Positions 15,114 to 24,363 of a stretch of 64,000 bases of DNA are shown here, piece by piece. The position numbers and the translations under genes are program-made. Below the pieces are notes generated by a model. That model did no database searches and was not told the DNA's origin. It saw only the letters and a program-made list of their open reading frames with translations. Numbering within the stretch: position 1 is the first letter of the stretch; the number at the start of each line of letters is the position of its first letter. Location: contig CACJRN010000003.1 of the NCBI GenBank assembly GCA_902595845.1, positions 1-64,000 of the forward strand, in the 5' to 3' direction. Source of the stretch: an uncultured Gammaproteobacteria bacterium. Its GTDB lineage: Bacteria > Pseudomonadota > Gammaproteobacteria > Steroidobacterales > UBA11654.

Positions 15114-16688
15114 ATGAGCGAAGATCATTATCCAAAAGTTGGTGGCAAATCTGCAAAAGTCGCCCTTGTATTACTTGTGATTGTCTACATATTTAATTTT
15201 GTAGACAGACAAATACTGTCGGTTCTAGCTGAAGAAATTAAGGCCGATCTTAATATCACAGACAGTGACTTGGGATTCCTTTTTGGTACAGCATTTGCTG
15301 TTTTTTATTCTATTTTTGGGATACCTCTGGGTAAATTGGCAGACACTTGGTCCAGAAAAAATTTACTCAGCATCGGTCTGGCACTATGGAGCTTAATGAC
15401 CGCCTTGTCTGGTACAGCAAAATCTTTAACGGCTTTGTCGATCTATCGAATAGGTGTGGGAATCGGAGAATCAACGGCCAGCCCCTCTTCATATTCGATC
15501 CTTTCAGATTATTTTTCTCCAAAAGTTCGGTCCACAATATTATCAATCTACTCAAGTGGAGTTTATTTGGGTGCTGGTATTGGACTCTTTCTCGGTGGAT
15601 GGATTGTCGAACTATGGACAGAAGCATACCCCGACCCAAATCTCGCCCCCCTATCTTTAAAAGGTTGGCAAGCTGCATTCATATTGGTTGGATTACCAGG
15701 TGTTTTGCTAGCATTTTTCACTTGGCAGATCAAAGAACCCAAAAGGGGTGGAAGCGAGGGGATAGAATCTGTCATAACAGCTGATCCATTGACTGCACTC
15801 AAAGAGGAATTCATTGGTATCTCCCCATTTGTTATTTTTACTGCAAACAATAGACTCAAAGCCACTATTATTAATCTTCTGATGGCAACTGTGATCAGCT
15901 CAATCTGTTTTTTGCTTTATAAACTGACAAACGATCTGATTCAGTGGGTTGCATTTGGTTTGGGCGCTTATATTTTGAGTTGCTGGATTCAGGGGCTCAA
16001 ATTTAGAGACCCAGTTACATTCAGTTTACTATTTAAAACAAAATCTCTTTTATTCACTGTCATAGGATTCCCTTTCATATCTTTCGTGACATATTCAATT
16101 GCTGCATTTGGACCTGCTTTTTATATGCGTAATTTTGGTATTACCGAGGGAGAGGTCGCAACAATACTTGGCCTTATTACCGCAGTAGCGGGAACATTGG
16201 GAGTAGTTATTGGTGGGTACATTGGGGATCGTCTAAGAGAAAAATACATCAATGGAAGACTCTATGTTGGATTTGGTTTAATTATTCTTGCTGTTCCAAC
16301 AGCACTGGGAATGTTGTTTACGGAAAGTCTTGTAATGTCCTATATCTATTATTCACTATTCCAAATTGCCACACCGATGTGGGTTGGCATTGCACCGACA
16401 ACAGTTTCTGATTTGGTGCTGCCAAGAATGAGAGGAGTTGCTGGTGCATACTATATCTTGATGGTTAGCATGTTGGGTCTTGCCTTGGGACCATATTCTA
16501 TTGGGTATATTAGTGATTACTTCTTCTCGCTTGGGTACTCAGATGCTGAATCACTCAAGTATGCATTGGCATGGGGCCAATCAGCACTTTTGATAACTAT
16601 TTTTGCACTCATTGGTGCTTGTTATTATCTTCCCAAAGAAGAACCGACAAAACTGAATAGAGCTAGAGAGATGGGCGAAACCATCTAA
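15114..16688 (+). CDS. MFS transporter, spinster-like
   Basis: 524 residues from ATG 15114; the longer frame back to 14985 lies within the divergent gene. The first span NFVDRQILSVLAEEIKADL and the following loop GKLADTWSRKN match spinster/hexuronate-like MFS carriers, with the signature GIGESTASPSSYSILSDYF. The protein is about 90 residues longer than common spinster members because of an insert around 235-300 containing two further hydrophobic segments between the two six-helix halves. The substrate is unknown; spinster relatives in marine bacteria carry organic acids or lipids. It is the only gene in its unit; a cupin gene converges two bases after its stop. Confidence 0.93.
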   Translation: MSEDHYPKVGGKSAKVALVLLVIVYIFNFVDRQILSVLAEEIKADLNITDSDLGFLFGTAFAVFYSIFGIPLGKLADTWSRKNLLSIGLALWSLMTALSGTAKSLTALSIYRIGVGIGESTASPSSYSILSDYFSPKVRSTILSIYSSGVYLGAGIGLFLGGWIVELWTEAYPDPNLAPLSLKGWQAAFILVGLPGVLLAFFTWQIKEPKRGGSEGIESVITADPLTALKEEFIGISPFVIFTANNRLKATIINLLMATVISSICFLLYKLTNDLIQWVAFGLGAYILSCWIQGLKFRDPVTFSLLFKTKSLLFTVIGFPFISFVTYSIAAFGPAFYMRNFGITEGEVATILGLITAVAGTLGVVIGGYIGDRLREKYINGRLYVGFGLIILAVPTALGMLFTESLVMSYIYYSLFQIATPMWVGIAPTTVSDLVLPRMRGVAGAYYILMVSMLGLALGPYSIGYISDYFFSLGYSDAESLKYALAWGQSALLITIFALIGACYYLPKEEPTKLNRAREMGETI

Positions 16689-16690
16689 AT

Positions 16691-17488
16691 TTAGCTTGGA
16701 TCATAAATAGCCCAAATCTTTGAAACACCCTCAGGTACTGAGAAATTTCCTTTCCATCCTGTGGGGACAATGATCCCCTCACCTGGGTTAATTTCATAAG
16801 TATTTCCATCTTGGTCAGTCATTAATATTTGACCTTCAATTACATACATAAATTCATCATAAGGCCAATCCGATGGGATTTTGGTTTGAGTAGATTCCCA
16901 GATTCCCATTGAAAACGATTCATCTGCATTATTAAATGTTTGCACTTCTTTTGTTTTAAGGCCGTTTTCCCCCTCGTTGAATTCTTTTTTGGCCATAGTT
17001 TTGAGAATATTTTCAGCACTATAATGGAGTGCCGCATCTTCATAGATATTTCTCGTTGAATCATTCATTGTTTCCACAAGGCCGTCATAAAAATATATCG
17101 CCTCCACATCTTTTGAGATTTCAAATGTACCCATCCAACCTTTTGGTATTAGAAAACCTTCACCTGAGACAAATCTATTGGTATCGCCCTCTTTTGTTTT
17201 GGTTCTGATCTCACCAGATTTAATAAGGAAGAAAACATTATATGGATAAGGTGTATCGATCTCTTCGGAACCAGCTTTTGATTTCCACAAGCCAATACTG
17301 AAATTCTCATCCTTGCTCACGAAAAGCTCCAAGTCTGCAGAATCCCATAATCCATATCCCGAGTCATATTCTTCATATGGCATTGATCTAAGACTTTCAA
17401 TGGAGGATTCATCTATCATCTCTAGCCCATAAAGACTTGATGTCATGGTTAAATATAAAACTATTGTTACTAGGAAGGCTTTTTTCAT
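16691..17488 (-). CDS. Exported tandem cupin protein
   Basis: About 265 residues with a signal peptide and two cupin domains of the Cupin_3 kind. Domain one ends in GEGFLIPKGWMGTFEIS (about 115-131) and domain two in GEGIIVPTGWKGNFSVP (about 238-254), so it arose by duplication. Each keeps the IP-x-GW turn, but neither shows the usual metal-binding HxH, so a catalytic metal site is doubtful. ATG 17488 is chosen since GAGG lies six bases upstream; ATG 17500 overlaps the thioesterase stop as ATGA and is an alternative. It probably shares an operon with the two hotdog genes upstream. Ligand unknown. Confidence 0.82.
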   Translation of the reverse strand: MKKAFLVTIVLYLTMTSSLYGLEMIDESSIESLRSMPYEEYDSGYGLWDSADLELFVSKDENFSIGLWKSKAGSEEIDTPYPYNVFFLIKSGEIRTKTKEGDTNRFVSGEGFLIPKGWMGTFEISKDVEAIYFYDGLVETMNDSTRNIYEDAALHYSAENILKTMAKKEFNEGENGLKTKEVQTFNNADESFSMGIWESTQTKIPSDWPYDEFMYVIEGQILMTDQDGNTYEINPGEGIIVPTGWKGNFSVPEGVSKIWAIYDPS

Positions 17489-17496
17489 TTGTATCC

Positions 17497-17979
17497 TCAT
17501 TTTTTTCTTATTTTCAATCTGATATCAAAATCATCAATTGGACAAGCTGTATGATACCGATGGACATCTTTTACTTTTTTTAAAAGCTGATCAGGCATCC
17601 CCGAAGCCTTTCTTGAATGCATGTCAATATGAACCACAAGAGTTTCAGAAATGGCTGATAATCGATCTTGGCTATCAAGCAAAACACCCACTATGTGAAT
17701 CACTTTCTCATTGAAATCATGAATTCTAAACATGGATCTTATCTCGTCTCCTTCTAAAAACTCCCTCAGATATCTCAGACTGTCTTCAATTGCAAAACAT
17801 GAATATCCCGATTGAAAATAATCACCATCAAAGCCAATCTCTTCAAATAAATCCCTTGAATTGACATCAAAAGCTTGTAGATAATAAGCCACATTCATAT
17901 GTCCATTTTGATCACACATATCATTGCTTACCGTCAGTGAAGGCGCTACATATGGAAAGATTTTTTTAAAACTGGACAC
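17497..17979 (-). CDS. Hotdog thioesterase, 4HBT/CdhB-like
   Basis: 160 residues with a GTG start at 17979. NDMCDQNGHMNVAYYLQAFD is the conserved Asp/NGHMN helix of 4HBT-type thioesterases, more canonical than in the protein at 11508. The C-terminal 20 residues are strongly basic. It is the second hotdog gene in a row, nine bases after the DUF4442-like one, and is followed by the tandem cupin, so the operon may process an acyl-CoA. It shares subfamily features with betainyl-CoA thioesterases but is not adjacent to the BKACE gene. Confidence 0.85.
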   Translation of the reverse strand: MSSFKKIFPYVAPSLTVSNDMCDQNGHMNVAYYLQAFDVNSRDLFEEIGFDGDYFQSGYSCFAIEDSLRYLREFLEGDEIRSMFRIHDFNEKVIHIVGVLLDSQDRLSAISETLVVHIDMHSRKASGMPDQLLKKVKDVHRYHTACPIDDFDIRLKIRKK

Positions 17980-17988
17980 AGTAAAAGG

Positions 17989-18444
17989 CTATCCCTTATT
18001 TTTTACATACATATTGATCTTTGCAGTAAAAACAATTTGGTCATTTGTATCTTTTATTTCAACTGGTACAACAATCGTTCCTGTTTGGTTCCAATCGATC
18101 TCAGATCCGTCAGAGACAGCCAAAAGGTTGGTTTCTGCTTTCTTCAAATATTCAACAGTCATTCCTGAAGGAATCCATTGCTTATCTCTGGGTAAAGAAG
18201 CTTCGATCATTAAACCACCTGATAATTCGGCCATGTTACACATTGCAATTGCATGCACCGTGTTAATGTGATTTGTTACCGCCCTCCTCTTCTTAAGCTG
18301 AACTTCGCATCTATTTTTTTTAAGTAAAGTTACATGGGATTTTATGGAGAAAAAATATGGGGCATTCATGCAAACCATGAACGTAAAAATTCTACTGCCG
18401 AATGGCAAACCATTTAATTTTTCGAATAAATCTAAAACTTTCAT
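17989..18444 (-). CDS. DUF4442-type hotdog-fold protein
   Basis: About 151 residues from ATG 18444, with GGAGG ten bases upstream. The arrangement FGSRIFTFMVCMNAPYF, RRAVTNHINTVHAIAMCNMAELSGGLM fits the DUF4442 group of hotdog proteins, in which N-H-x-x-T-x-H-A marks the active region. These are probable thioesterases or acyl-CoA binding proteins. It is the first gene of the operon with the second hotdog gene and the cupin, and is divergent from the isomerase gene at 18481. Confidence 0.82.
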   Translation of the reverse strand: MKVLDLFEKLNGLPFGSRIFTFMVCMNAPYFFSIKSHVTLLKKNRCEVQLKKRRAVTNHINTVHAIAMCNMAELSGGLMIEASLPRDKQWIPSGMTVEYLKKAETNLLAVSDGSEIDWNQTGTIVVPVEIKDTNDQIVFTAKINMYVKNKG

Positions 18445-18480
18445 CTTGTCATTGCCTCCTAAGAACTGGATTATAGTCAG

Positions 18481-19326
18481 ATGAGTAATCAATCTAAGTT
18501 ACTTCTTTTGGCATCTATTATAGGCACATTTCTTGCCATCTATTCAATCGTGGATAACAATAAAAATTTCTCATCACTTCCCAATGATGTGATTGCAATT
18601 GTTAATGACAAAATAATCCCCTCGGAGAGATATCGAACGGTTATTCAATTAATTGAGAATGACAAAAGAGATGATTTAACAGAGGCTGACCGAAAAATGG
18701 CTTTGGATCGAATCATTGAAGAAGAGCTTCTGGTCCAATACGCCTATCAGAATGGATTTCTTGAAGCAGACGACCTTTTAAGAAAAAGCATTGTGAGATC
18801 AGTTGTAGACTCGATCGTTGAGCAGTCAGTATCAGTGATACCTGATGAAGATGAACTTCAAGACTTCTACCAAGATAATCTCCCAGTTTTCACCTTGGAT
18901 GAGCAATATCGGGTTGTCATTCTCTCATCTCAAAATCTCCTCGATATCAAAACTGCAAAAGAGATTTGGCAAGAAAGCTATGATATTCAGAAACTGGAGA
19001 TCGATATACCGAGCATAAGGCAGCTTGGCATTCCTTCTGGCTTTATCTCTAAGTTAAGACTGGGAACATTGATTGGCCCGCTTCTTAGAGATGTCGTTCT
19101 ATCACTTAGGATTGGTGAAACAAGCAAAGTAATAGAAACAATCTATGGGTACACAATTGTCACCCTAGTAGATAAAAAAGATAAAATCACTCCTGAATAT
19201 TCGGATATCAAAGAAGTTGTTTTACAAGAATATAGAAGAAGACAACGTGAAAATATTCTTGAAGAGCTACTAAGTGACCTCAGGAGGCAGTCAGACATAG
19301 ATATTAACAGCACTCTTGCAGATTAA
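18481..19326 (+). CDS. PpiC/SurA-like peptidyl-prolyl isomerase, membrane-anchored
   Basis: 281 residues: one N-terminal span (about 7-25), a SurA-N-like helical part with DRIIEEELLVQYAYQNGF, then a parvulin-like region (about 135-240) with GIPSGFISKLRLGTLIGPLLRDVVLSLRIGETSKVIET, which keeps the family order. It would act in the periplasm on folding or delivery of envelope proteins. It is first in an operon with HupE/UreJ, DUF3604 and FAD oxidoreductase genes; I recall the first three occurring together in other marine gammaproteobacteria, suggesting a dedicated chaperone. The ATG is immediately downstream of a TATAGT. Confidence 0.85.
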   Translation: MSNQSKLLLLASIIGTFLAIYSIVDNNKNFSSLPNDVIAIVNDKIIPSERYRTVIQLIENDKRDDLTEADRKMALDRIIEEELLVQYAYQNGFLEADDLLRKSIVRSVVDSIVEQSVSVIPDEDELQDFYQDNLPVFTLDEQYRVVILSSQNLLDIKTAKEIWQESYDIQKLEIDIPSIRQLGIPSGFISKLRLGTLIGPLLRDVVLSLRIGETSKVIETIYGYTIVTLVDKKDKITPEYSDIKEVVLQEYRRRQRENILEELLSDLRRQSDIDINSTLAD

Positions 19327-19332
19327 CTTGAA

Positions 19333-20538
19333 ATGAAGAGATCTAATTCGCATTTGATATCAATACTGCTCTTGATACTTTTTCAAAGTGAGTCAGTCGC
19401 TCACACAAAAAGTGTTTCTTACTCCACTTGGAATATCCAAGAAGATCAAATCATTCTTAATTTCACTGTCTCATCAAGAGAGATCACAAAACTCAGAGAA
19501 TATCAAATCAACTATCCAAATCTGAATGACAGCTTAAAGAGTCATCTGATTCAAAAGATTCATTCGGACCAGATCAAATCTGAACCACTCATCAATGTTC
19601 TCAATACTGAAATTGGCATGACTGGCTTATCACTGATCTTTGATACAAATCAGTTTGAAAAATACATTTTTGATATGAATATTTTTTTCGAAGAGATTCC
19701 TAGTCATATTCACTATGCAAGAATTAATCATCATATGGGGCAGATGAGAACACTTGTTCTGAATCAAAATAATCATGAAATAATTATTTTTAGTGAGCTC
19801 AATGCAGTTGAAGAACAAGAATGGTTTGATTCATTCAAACAATATATTGGACTTGGTTTTACACATATTCTAGAAGGCATTGATCATTTACTTTTTTTAC
19901 TTGCATTACTTATTTTATGTAAATCCTTTAAAAGTCTTGTCTTTGCTGCAACTGGTTTCACCATAGGCCACAGTCTCACGCTTGGCCTAGCCGCATCAGA
20001 CATTGTCATTCCTCAGGTTAATATCATTGAATCATTGATAGGATGGACCATCATCTTGGCGAGTATTGAATCAATTAATCTACCAAGACATGAGCTCAGA
20101 AAAATACAGTCGGGAGTTCTCTTAATTGTTATAGCTATGATCCTCCTAAGTGCTCTTAACATCAATGAATTAAAAATTGGCTTCATACTTGGTTTGGGTA
20201 TGTTGACTTTAGCAATTTTGAAATTGGGAGAAGAGCCTGACCAGGCTGAGAAGTTAAGGCCCATTTTAGCAATCATCTTTGGAACCATTCATGGGTTTGG
20301 TTTCGCAAATATACTCAGTGAAATCAGCTTGGATAGAACAAACTTTTTGATCTCACTTTTGGGATTCAATATTGGTGTTGAGATTGGGCAAATACTGGTG
20401 CTTGTAATCATGTGGAGTCTAATGTCTTTTCTTGCTACAAAAATACTTAGTAACAATATAAAAAAGATAACTGGGCTAGTCTCTTCTATCTTGTGTTCAA
20501 TTGGTCTATATTGGTTTCTAACGCGTTTAATGGGTTAG
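19333..20538 (+). CDS. HupE/UreJ-family membrane protein
   Basis: 401 residues: signal peptide (to about 22, SVAHTKS), an exported domain of about 130 residues, then seven or so spans from 175 onward. Conserved metal-permease residues appear as GFTHILEGIDHLLFLLALL, GFTIGHSLTLGLA and FGTIHGFGFA, each with a His next to a membrane helix as in nickel/cobalt HupE/UreJ proteins. Neither urease nor hydrogenase genes are nearby, so the transported metal, if any, is unknown. It starts seven bases after the isomerase stop and precedes the DUF3604 gene. Confidence 0.85.
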   Translation: MKRSNSHLISILLLILFQSESVAHTKSVSYSTWNIQEDQIILNFTVSSREITKLREYQINYPNLNDSLKSHLIQKIHSDQIKSEPLINVLNTEIGMTGLSLIFDTNQFEKYIFDMNIFFEEIPSHIHYARINHHMGQMRTLVLNQNNHEIIIFSELNAVEEQEWFDSFKQYIGLGFTHILEGIDHLLFLLALLILCKSFKSLVFAATGFTIGHSLTLGLAASDIVIPQVNIIESLIGWTIILASIESINLPRHELRKIQSGVLLIVIAMILLSALNINELKIGFILGLGMLTLAILKLGEEPDQAEKLRPILAIIFGTIHGFGFANILSEISLDRTNFLISLLGFNIGVEIGQILVLVIMWSLMSFLATKILSNNIKKITGLVSSILCSIGLYWFLTRLMG

Positions 20539-20558
20539 GTTCTTTTTAGGGGATACTT

Positions 20559-22862
20559 ATGAGGAAAATTGGTAAAAATTTGCTAATCGTATTGATTCTA
20601 ATTTTGATCGGTGCATCGGCTTTCATACTTTCAATTTCACCCCATAGTTATAAAAAATTCACTACTGACTATTACGATACTAATCCGTTCACGAGCCAAG
20701 ATGCGACAAACATAAATAGACCAATTGAACTGACAGAGAATGGTTCAAAACAAATACTTTGGGGTGATCAGCATGTTCACACCACTTATTCCATGGATGC
20801 ATTTTATATATCTCTGCCACTTATGCATGGTTCTAGAGGTGCTTTTCCACCTGCTTTTGCATGTGATTATGCTCGGTTTATTTCTCAAATAGATTTTTAT
20901 GTACTAACCGATCATGCAGAATCATACACTCCAAGAACATGGAAAGACCAAGTTGACAGCGTAAGACAATGCAATGCAATTTCTGGTGAGGACAATCCCG
21001 ATCTGGTTGCATTTATTGGGTGGGAATGGACACAAGCTGGAAATACGCCGGAAGATCACTATGGTCATCACAACGTGTTTTTTAAAGACTATAAAGAGGG
21101 CCAAATTCCAGATAGACCAATAGCTGCTGGCGGAACGATTGCATTAATTCTGAGAATTCAATTGGCTGATGCGAATCGTAATCTATTTCTATTTGATCCA
21201 GTGAATAGTGAATATTATTTTTCTTTCGGTGATTTCCTTGATGCAATTTTAGAGACAGATGCTTGCCCAGAAGGTTTGCCATCAAATTATTTACCAAAAG
21301 ATTGTTGGGAAACTGCAGCTACTCCAGCAGAACTATATGGGAAACTTGATGATTGGGGATTTGAAGCCGAGGTAATACCACACGGAACAACATGGGGTTT
21401 TTATACACCACAGGCAGCTTCATGGGAAGAATATGTATTAGATCAGGATAATATCAGGCCTGATTACTCAAGCTTAATTGAAATCTACTCAGGACATGGA
21501 AACTCTGAGCAATTCTTTGATTTTAAAGAAGTGGATTTCAACGAAAATGGTGAAATGATTTGTCCAGAACCAACTGATAACTATTTACCAACTTGTTATC
21601 AAGCAGCTGTAATCAATAAGAAAAGATGCTTAGAGGAAGGCAAATCTCAAGAATACTGCGAGCAATTGGCTGAGGATACAAAAAAACGCGTCAATGAATT
21701 CCCAGGAGCCACTGGAATAAGAGCTCTTTTTGGTTCGAATGATCCAGACTGGTTAGATGCTGGACAAGCCAGAGGTGCATACCTTCCGGCTTTTAATTAC
21801 CGACCTAAAAAATCTGTTCAATATGGTTTGGCTCTGAGGAACAATGATTATGAGGAAGGTAAAGAACGGTTCCAATGGGGGTTTATCGGATCAACTGATA
21901 CTCATACAGCAAGAGCTGGACATGGTTTCAAACAATTATTACGTATCGGTGGCACTGAGGCGAGAGGTGCAGTGAGTGAAAGATGGAGAAATCTTCTAAA
22001 TTCTGTAACAGCTGAAAAAACAGAATCTGGACTCAGAACACTTGAAGAGCTCAATGAACTTCAAGGTGCTTCTCCTATTGATGTTGAAAGACAATCCAGT
22101 TTCTGGTCTTTAGGCGGTCTCATGGCTGTTCATTCTGAAGGCAGAGATCGAGAATCAATCTGGCAAGCGATGAAACGAAAAGAAGTTTATGCAACAACAG
22201 GTCATCGAATCCTTCTTCATTTTGATTTGTTGAATGAAGGCATTTCAAAACCCATGGGAAGCTTTATCCAATCCAATTCCAATCCAAAATTCCGAGTAAA
22301 AGCTATTGGCTCTTTCAAGCAACTTCCCGGATGCCCAGATTATGTCTACGAAGCGCTTTCCGAAAAAAGAATTCAAAAAATCTCTGATGGTGAGTGTTAT
22401 CACCCCTCCGATGAACGTTATCAATTAAAAAAGATTGAGGTCATTAAAATCACACCCCAAAACAGCAAAAACGAAGACCCTTCTACACTGATCTTTGATA
22501 CATGGAAAACATTTGAGTGTGACCCCAATCAAATTGAATGTGAAATAGAATTCACAGATGAAGATTTTGAAAATCAGCAAAGAGATGCTGTGTATTATGT
22601 GAGAGCCATTGAAGAAGATACGTTATTGGTCAATGGGAGTAATCTCAGAACTCAATTTGATGCTGATGGTCATCCAATTTCAGTCGATCAATGTCATGCT
22701 GATTATAGGGAAGACTATGAAGAAGAGTGCCTAGGTCCAGGTGGTCATCGAGCTTGGTCCTCTCCAATATTTGTCGATTATAAGGAAAAAGTGAGCACTG
22801 ATATCATGGTCAGTGAGTTAAATAATATCTCTCAGGAAAATGAAGAATCTAAAATTAACTAA
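20559..22862 (+). CDS. DUF3604 protein, PHP-like metal hydrolase fold, exported
   Basis: 767 residues with an N-terminal signal anchor (about 5-27). PHP-type metal ligands are apparent: GDQHVHTTYSMD with H72, H74 and D80, VLTDHAES with D118 and H119, and GSTDTHTA further on near 450, so this is probably a periplasmic metal-dependent hydrolase. Cysteine pairs in the second half (CPEGLPSNYLPKDC and CLEEGKSQEYC) may form disulphides. Substrate unknown. DUF3604 genes are common in marine bacteria near HupE/UreJ genes, as here. Its last 23 bases overlap the oxidoreductase gene, so the two products are translated together. Confidence 0.9.
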   Translation: MRKIGKNLLIVLILILIGASAFILSISPHSYKKFTTDYYDTNPFTSQDATNINRPIELTENGSKQILWGDQHVHTTYSMDAFYISLPLMHGSRGAFPPAFACDYARFISQIDFYVLTDHAESYTPRTWKDQVDSVRQCNAISGEDNPDLVAFIGWEWTQAGNTPEDHYGHHNVFFKDYKEGQIPDRPIAAGGTIALILRIQLADANRNLFLFDPVNSEYYFSFGDFLDAILETDACPEGLPSNYLPKDCWETAATPAELYGKLDDWGFEAEVIPHGTTWGFYTPQAASWEEYVLDQDNIRPDYSSLIEIYSGHGNSEQFFDFKEVDFNENGEMICPEPTDNYLPTCYQAAVINKKRCLEEGKSQEYCEQLAEDTKKRVNEFPGATGIRALFGSNDPDWLDAGQARGAYLPAFNYRPKKSVQYGLALRNNDYEEGKERFQWGFIGSTDTHTARAGHGFKQLLRIGGTEARGAVSERWRNLLNSVTAEKTESGLRTLEELNELQGASPIDVERQSSFWSLGGLMAVHSEGRDRESIWQAMKRKEVYATTGHRILLHFDLLNEGISKPMGSFIQSNSNPKFRVKAIGSFKQLPGCPDYVYEALSEKRIQKISDGECYHPSDERYQLKKIEVIKITPQNSKNEDPSTLIFDTWKTFECDPNQIECEIEFTDEDFENQQRDAVYYVRAIEEDTLLVNGSNLRTQFDADGHPISVDQCHADYREDYEEECLGPGGHRAWSSPIFVDYKEKVSTDIMVSELNNISQENEESKIN

Positions 22863-24363
22863 AAGAGACTTAATTAAATATGGCACAAGCTTGCTGACTG
22901 CTGCTACCCTTCCCTATCCTTACCAATTAGCACTCGCTAAGGAAGAATGGGATACAATTATTATTGGTGCAGGAACCGCTGGAATACCAGCTGCAATATT
23001 TGCTGCTGAAAGGGGCCTAAAAGTACTTGTCATAGAAAAGGCATCTGTCATCGGTGGGACACTTTTTGTATCCACTGGTCAAATAAGTGGTGCTGGAACA
23101 GTTTTTCAAGAGAGAAAGGATATAAAAGATTCTCCCGATCAACATTTCGATGACATCATGAGACTGAATAACAACACTTCTGACCCAGCTCTTACCAGAA
23201 TATTAGCTGACCATGCTGGTCCTACAATTAATTGGTTGGCAGCCAATGGTTATACAATTTTTGATAATCACCCTGTGAAGAAGATGGCACATGATGCGTT
23301 CTCTGTAGCCAGATATCAACAAGGGCCTCAGGGAGCGACATCACCATGGGGTGGCGGTTTAGCAATACTTAATGCTATGAAACCTTTATTTGATCGAGGG
23401 GTTGATAAAGGCTCGATTACGATTCTTTTAGAAACCAGTGCGGTTGATCTTATTCAATCTAGAAATGGAGAGATCAATGGTGTTGTCGCTAAAAATAAAG
23501 ATGGTCAGAATCTAGAATACAAAGGACAAAGTGTTATTTTAGCATCGGGTGGATGTGCATCAAACCCAAGAATGTATGAAGAACTCCACGGTGTTCCGCT
23601 CTATTGCCAAATGGCTTATCCTCAGAGTCAAGGAGCTGGCTTGATACTTGGTCAATCAGTAGGAGGATATTTAAGGGGTGGAGAAAAATACTCACCGCTC
23701 TATGGCATGATTTTGTCAGATGATAAAGTTCCATCGTCTCCTTATGGTGTAGCTATTAATGTAATTGAACGTCAGCCATGGGAAATACTGGTCAACTCGG
23801 ATGGAAAAAGGTTTGTTCAAGAAGATCATGAAAGCGTGGATCACATTGAACATCAGATTGGTAAACAGTCCGCACACCGACATTGGACAATAATGGACCA
23901 GAAAATGCTTAATGAAATGCCTCCAATGATCTATGACTGGAATAATCAGAGGATAGCTAAGGAAGCCAATAATCATGTCATGTTCAAAAGTGGATCCAGC
24001 ATAAGAGAATTGGCTATTAAAACAGGTCTTCATCCTGTCAATCTTGAAAATGCTGTCAATGATTTCAATAGTAAGCTCAAAAATAATCAAGCAGATTCAT
24101 TTGGAAGACTACATCGTCCTCTGCCCATTGAAGAAGGACCTTTCTACTCAGTTAGAATGAGTGGTTGGAGCCTTTGTTCATTTGCTGGATTAGGGGTAAA
24201 TGAAAATTTTGAGGTCATTAGATCTTCTGGTGAACCCATTAAAAATCTTTATGCAATTGGCGAGGTTATCGGGTTTGGGGCAACATCAGGAAATGCTTAC
24301 GTCAATGGAATGGGGGTCACGCCTGCACTGACATATGGACGTCTTCTCGGTCAGAGAATCTAA
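22840..24363 (+). CDS. FAD-dependent oxidoreductase, fumarate reductase/ketosteroid dehydrogenase type
   Basis: 507 residues. FAD site IIIGAGTAGIPAAIFAAE and EKASVIGGTL, later LASGGCASNPRMYEE, and the C-terminal LYAIGEVIGFGATSGNAYVNGMGVTPALTYGR match the flavoprotein subunits of fumarate reductase and the 3-ketosteroid-delta1-dehydrogenase class. The N-terminus has TKRDLIKYG followed by a hydrophobic stretch, similar to a Tat signal but with Lys-Arg in place of Arg-Arg, so export is uncertain. AGGA lies three bases before the ATG. It is the last gene of the operon and ends in a shared CTAA block with the convergent gene. Confidence 0.88.
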   Translation: MKNLKLTKRDLIKYGTSLLTAATLPYPYQLALAKEEWDTIIIGAGTAGIPAAIFAAERGLKVLVIEKASVIGGTLFVSTGQISGAGTVFQERKDIKDSPDQHFDDIMRLNNNTSDPALTRILADHAGPTINWLAANGYTIFDNHPVKKMAHDAFSVARYQQGPQGATSPWGGGLAILNAMKPLFDRGVDKGSITILLETSAVDLIQSRNGEINGVVAKNKDGQNLEYKGQSVILASGGCASNPRMYEELHGVPLYCQMAYPQSQGAGLILGQSVGGYLRGGEKYSPLYGMILSDDKVPSSPYGVAINVIERQPWEILVNSDGKRFVQEDHESVDHIEHQIGKQSAHRHWTIMDQKMLNEMPPMIYDWNNQRIAKEANNHVMFKSGSSIRELAIKTGLHPVNLENAVNDFNSKLKNNQADSFGRLHRPLPIEEGPFYSVRMSGWSLCSFAGLGVNENFEVIRSSGEPIKNLYAIGEVIGFGATSGNAYVNGMGVTPALTYGRLLGQRI

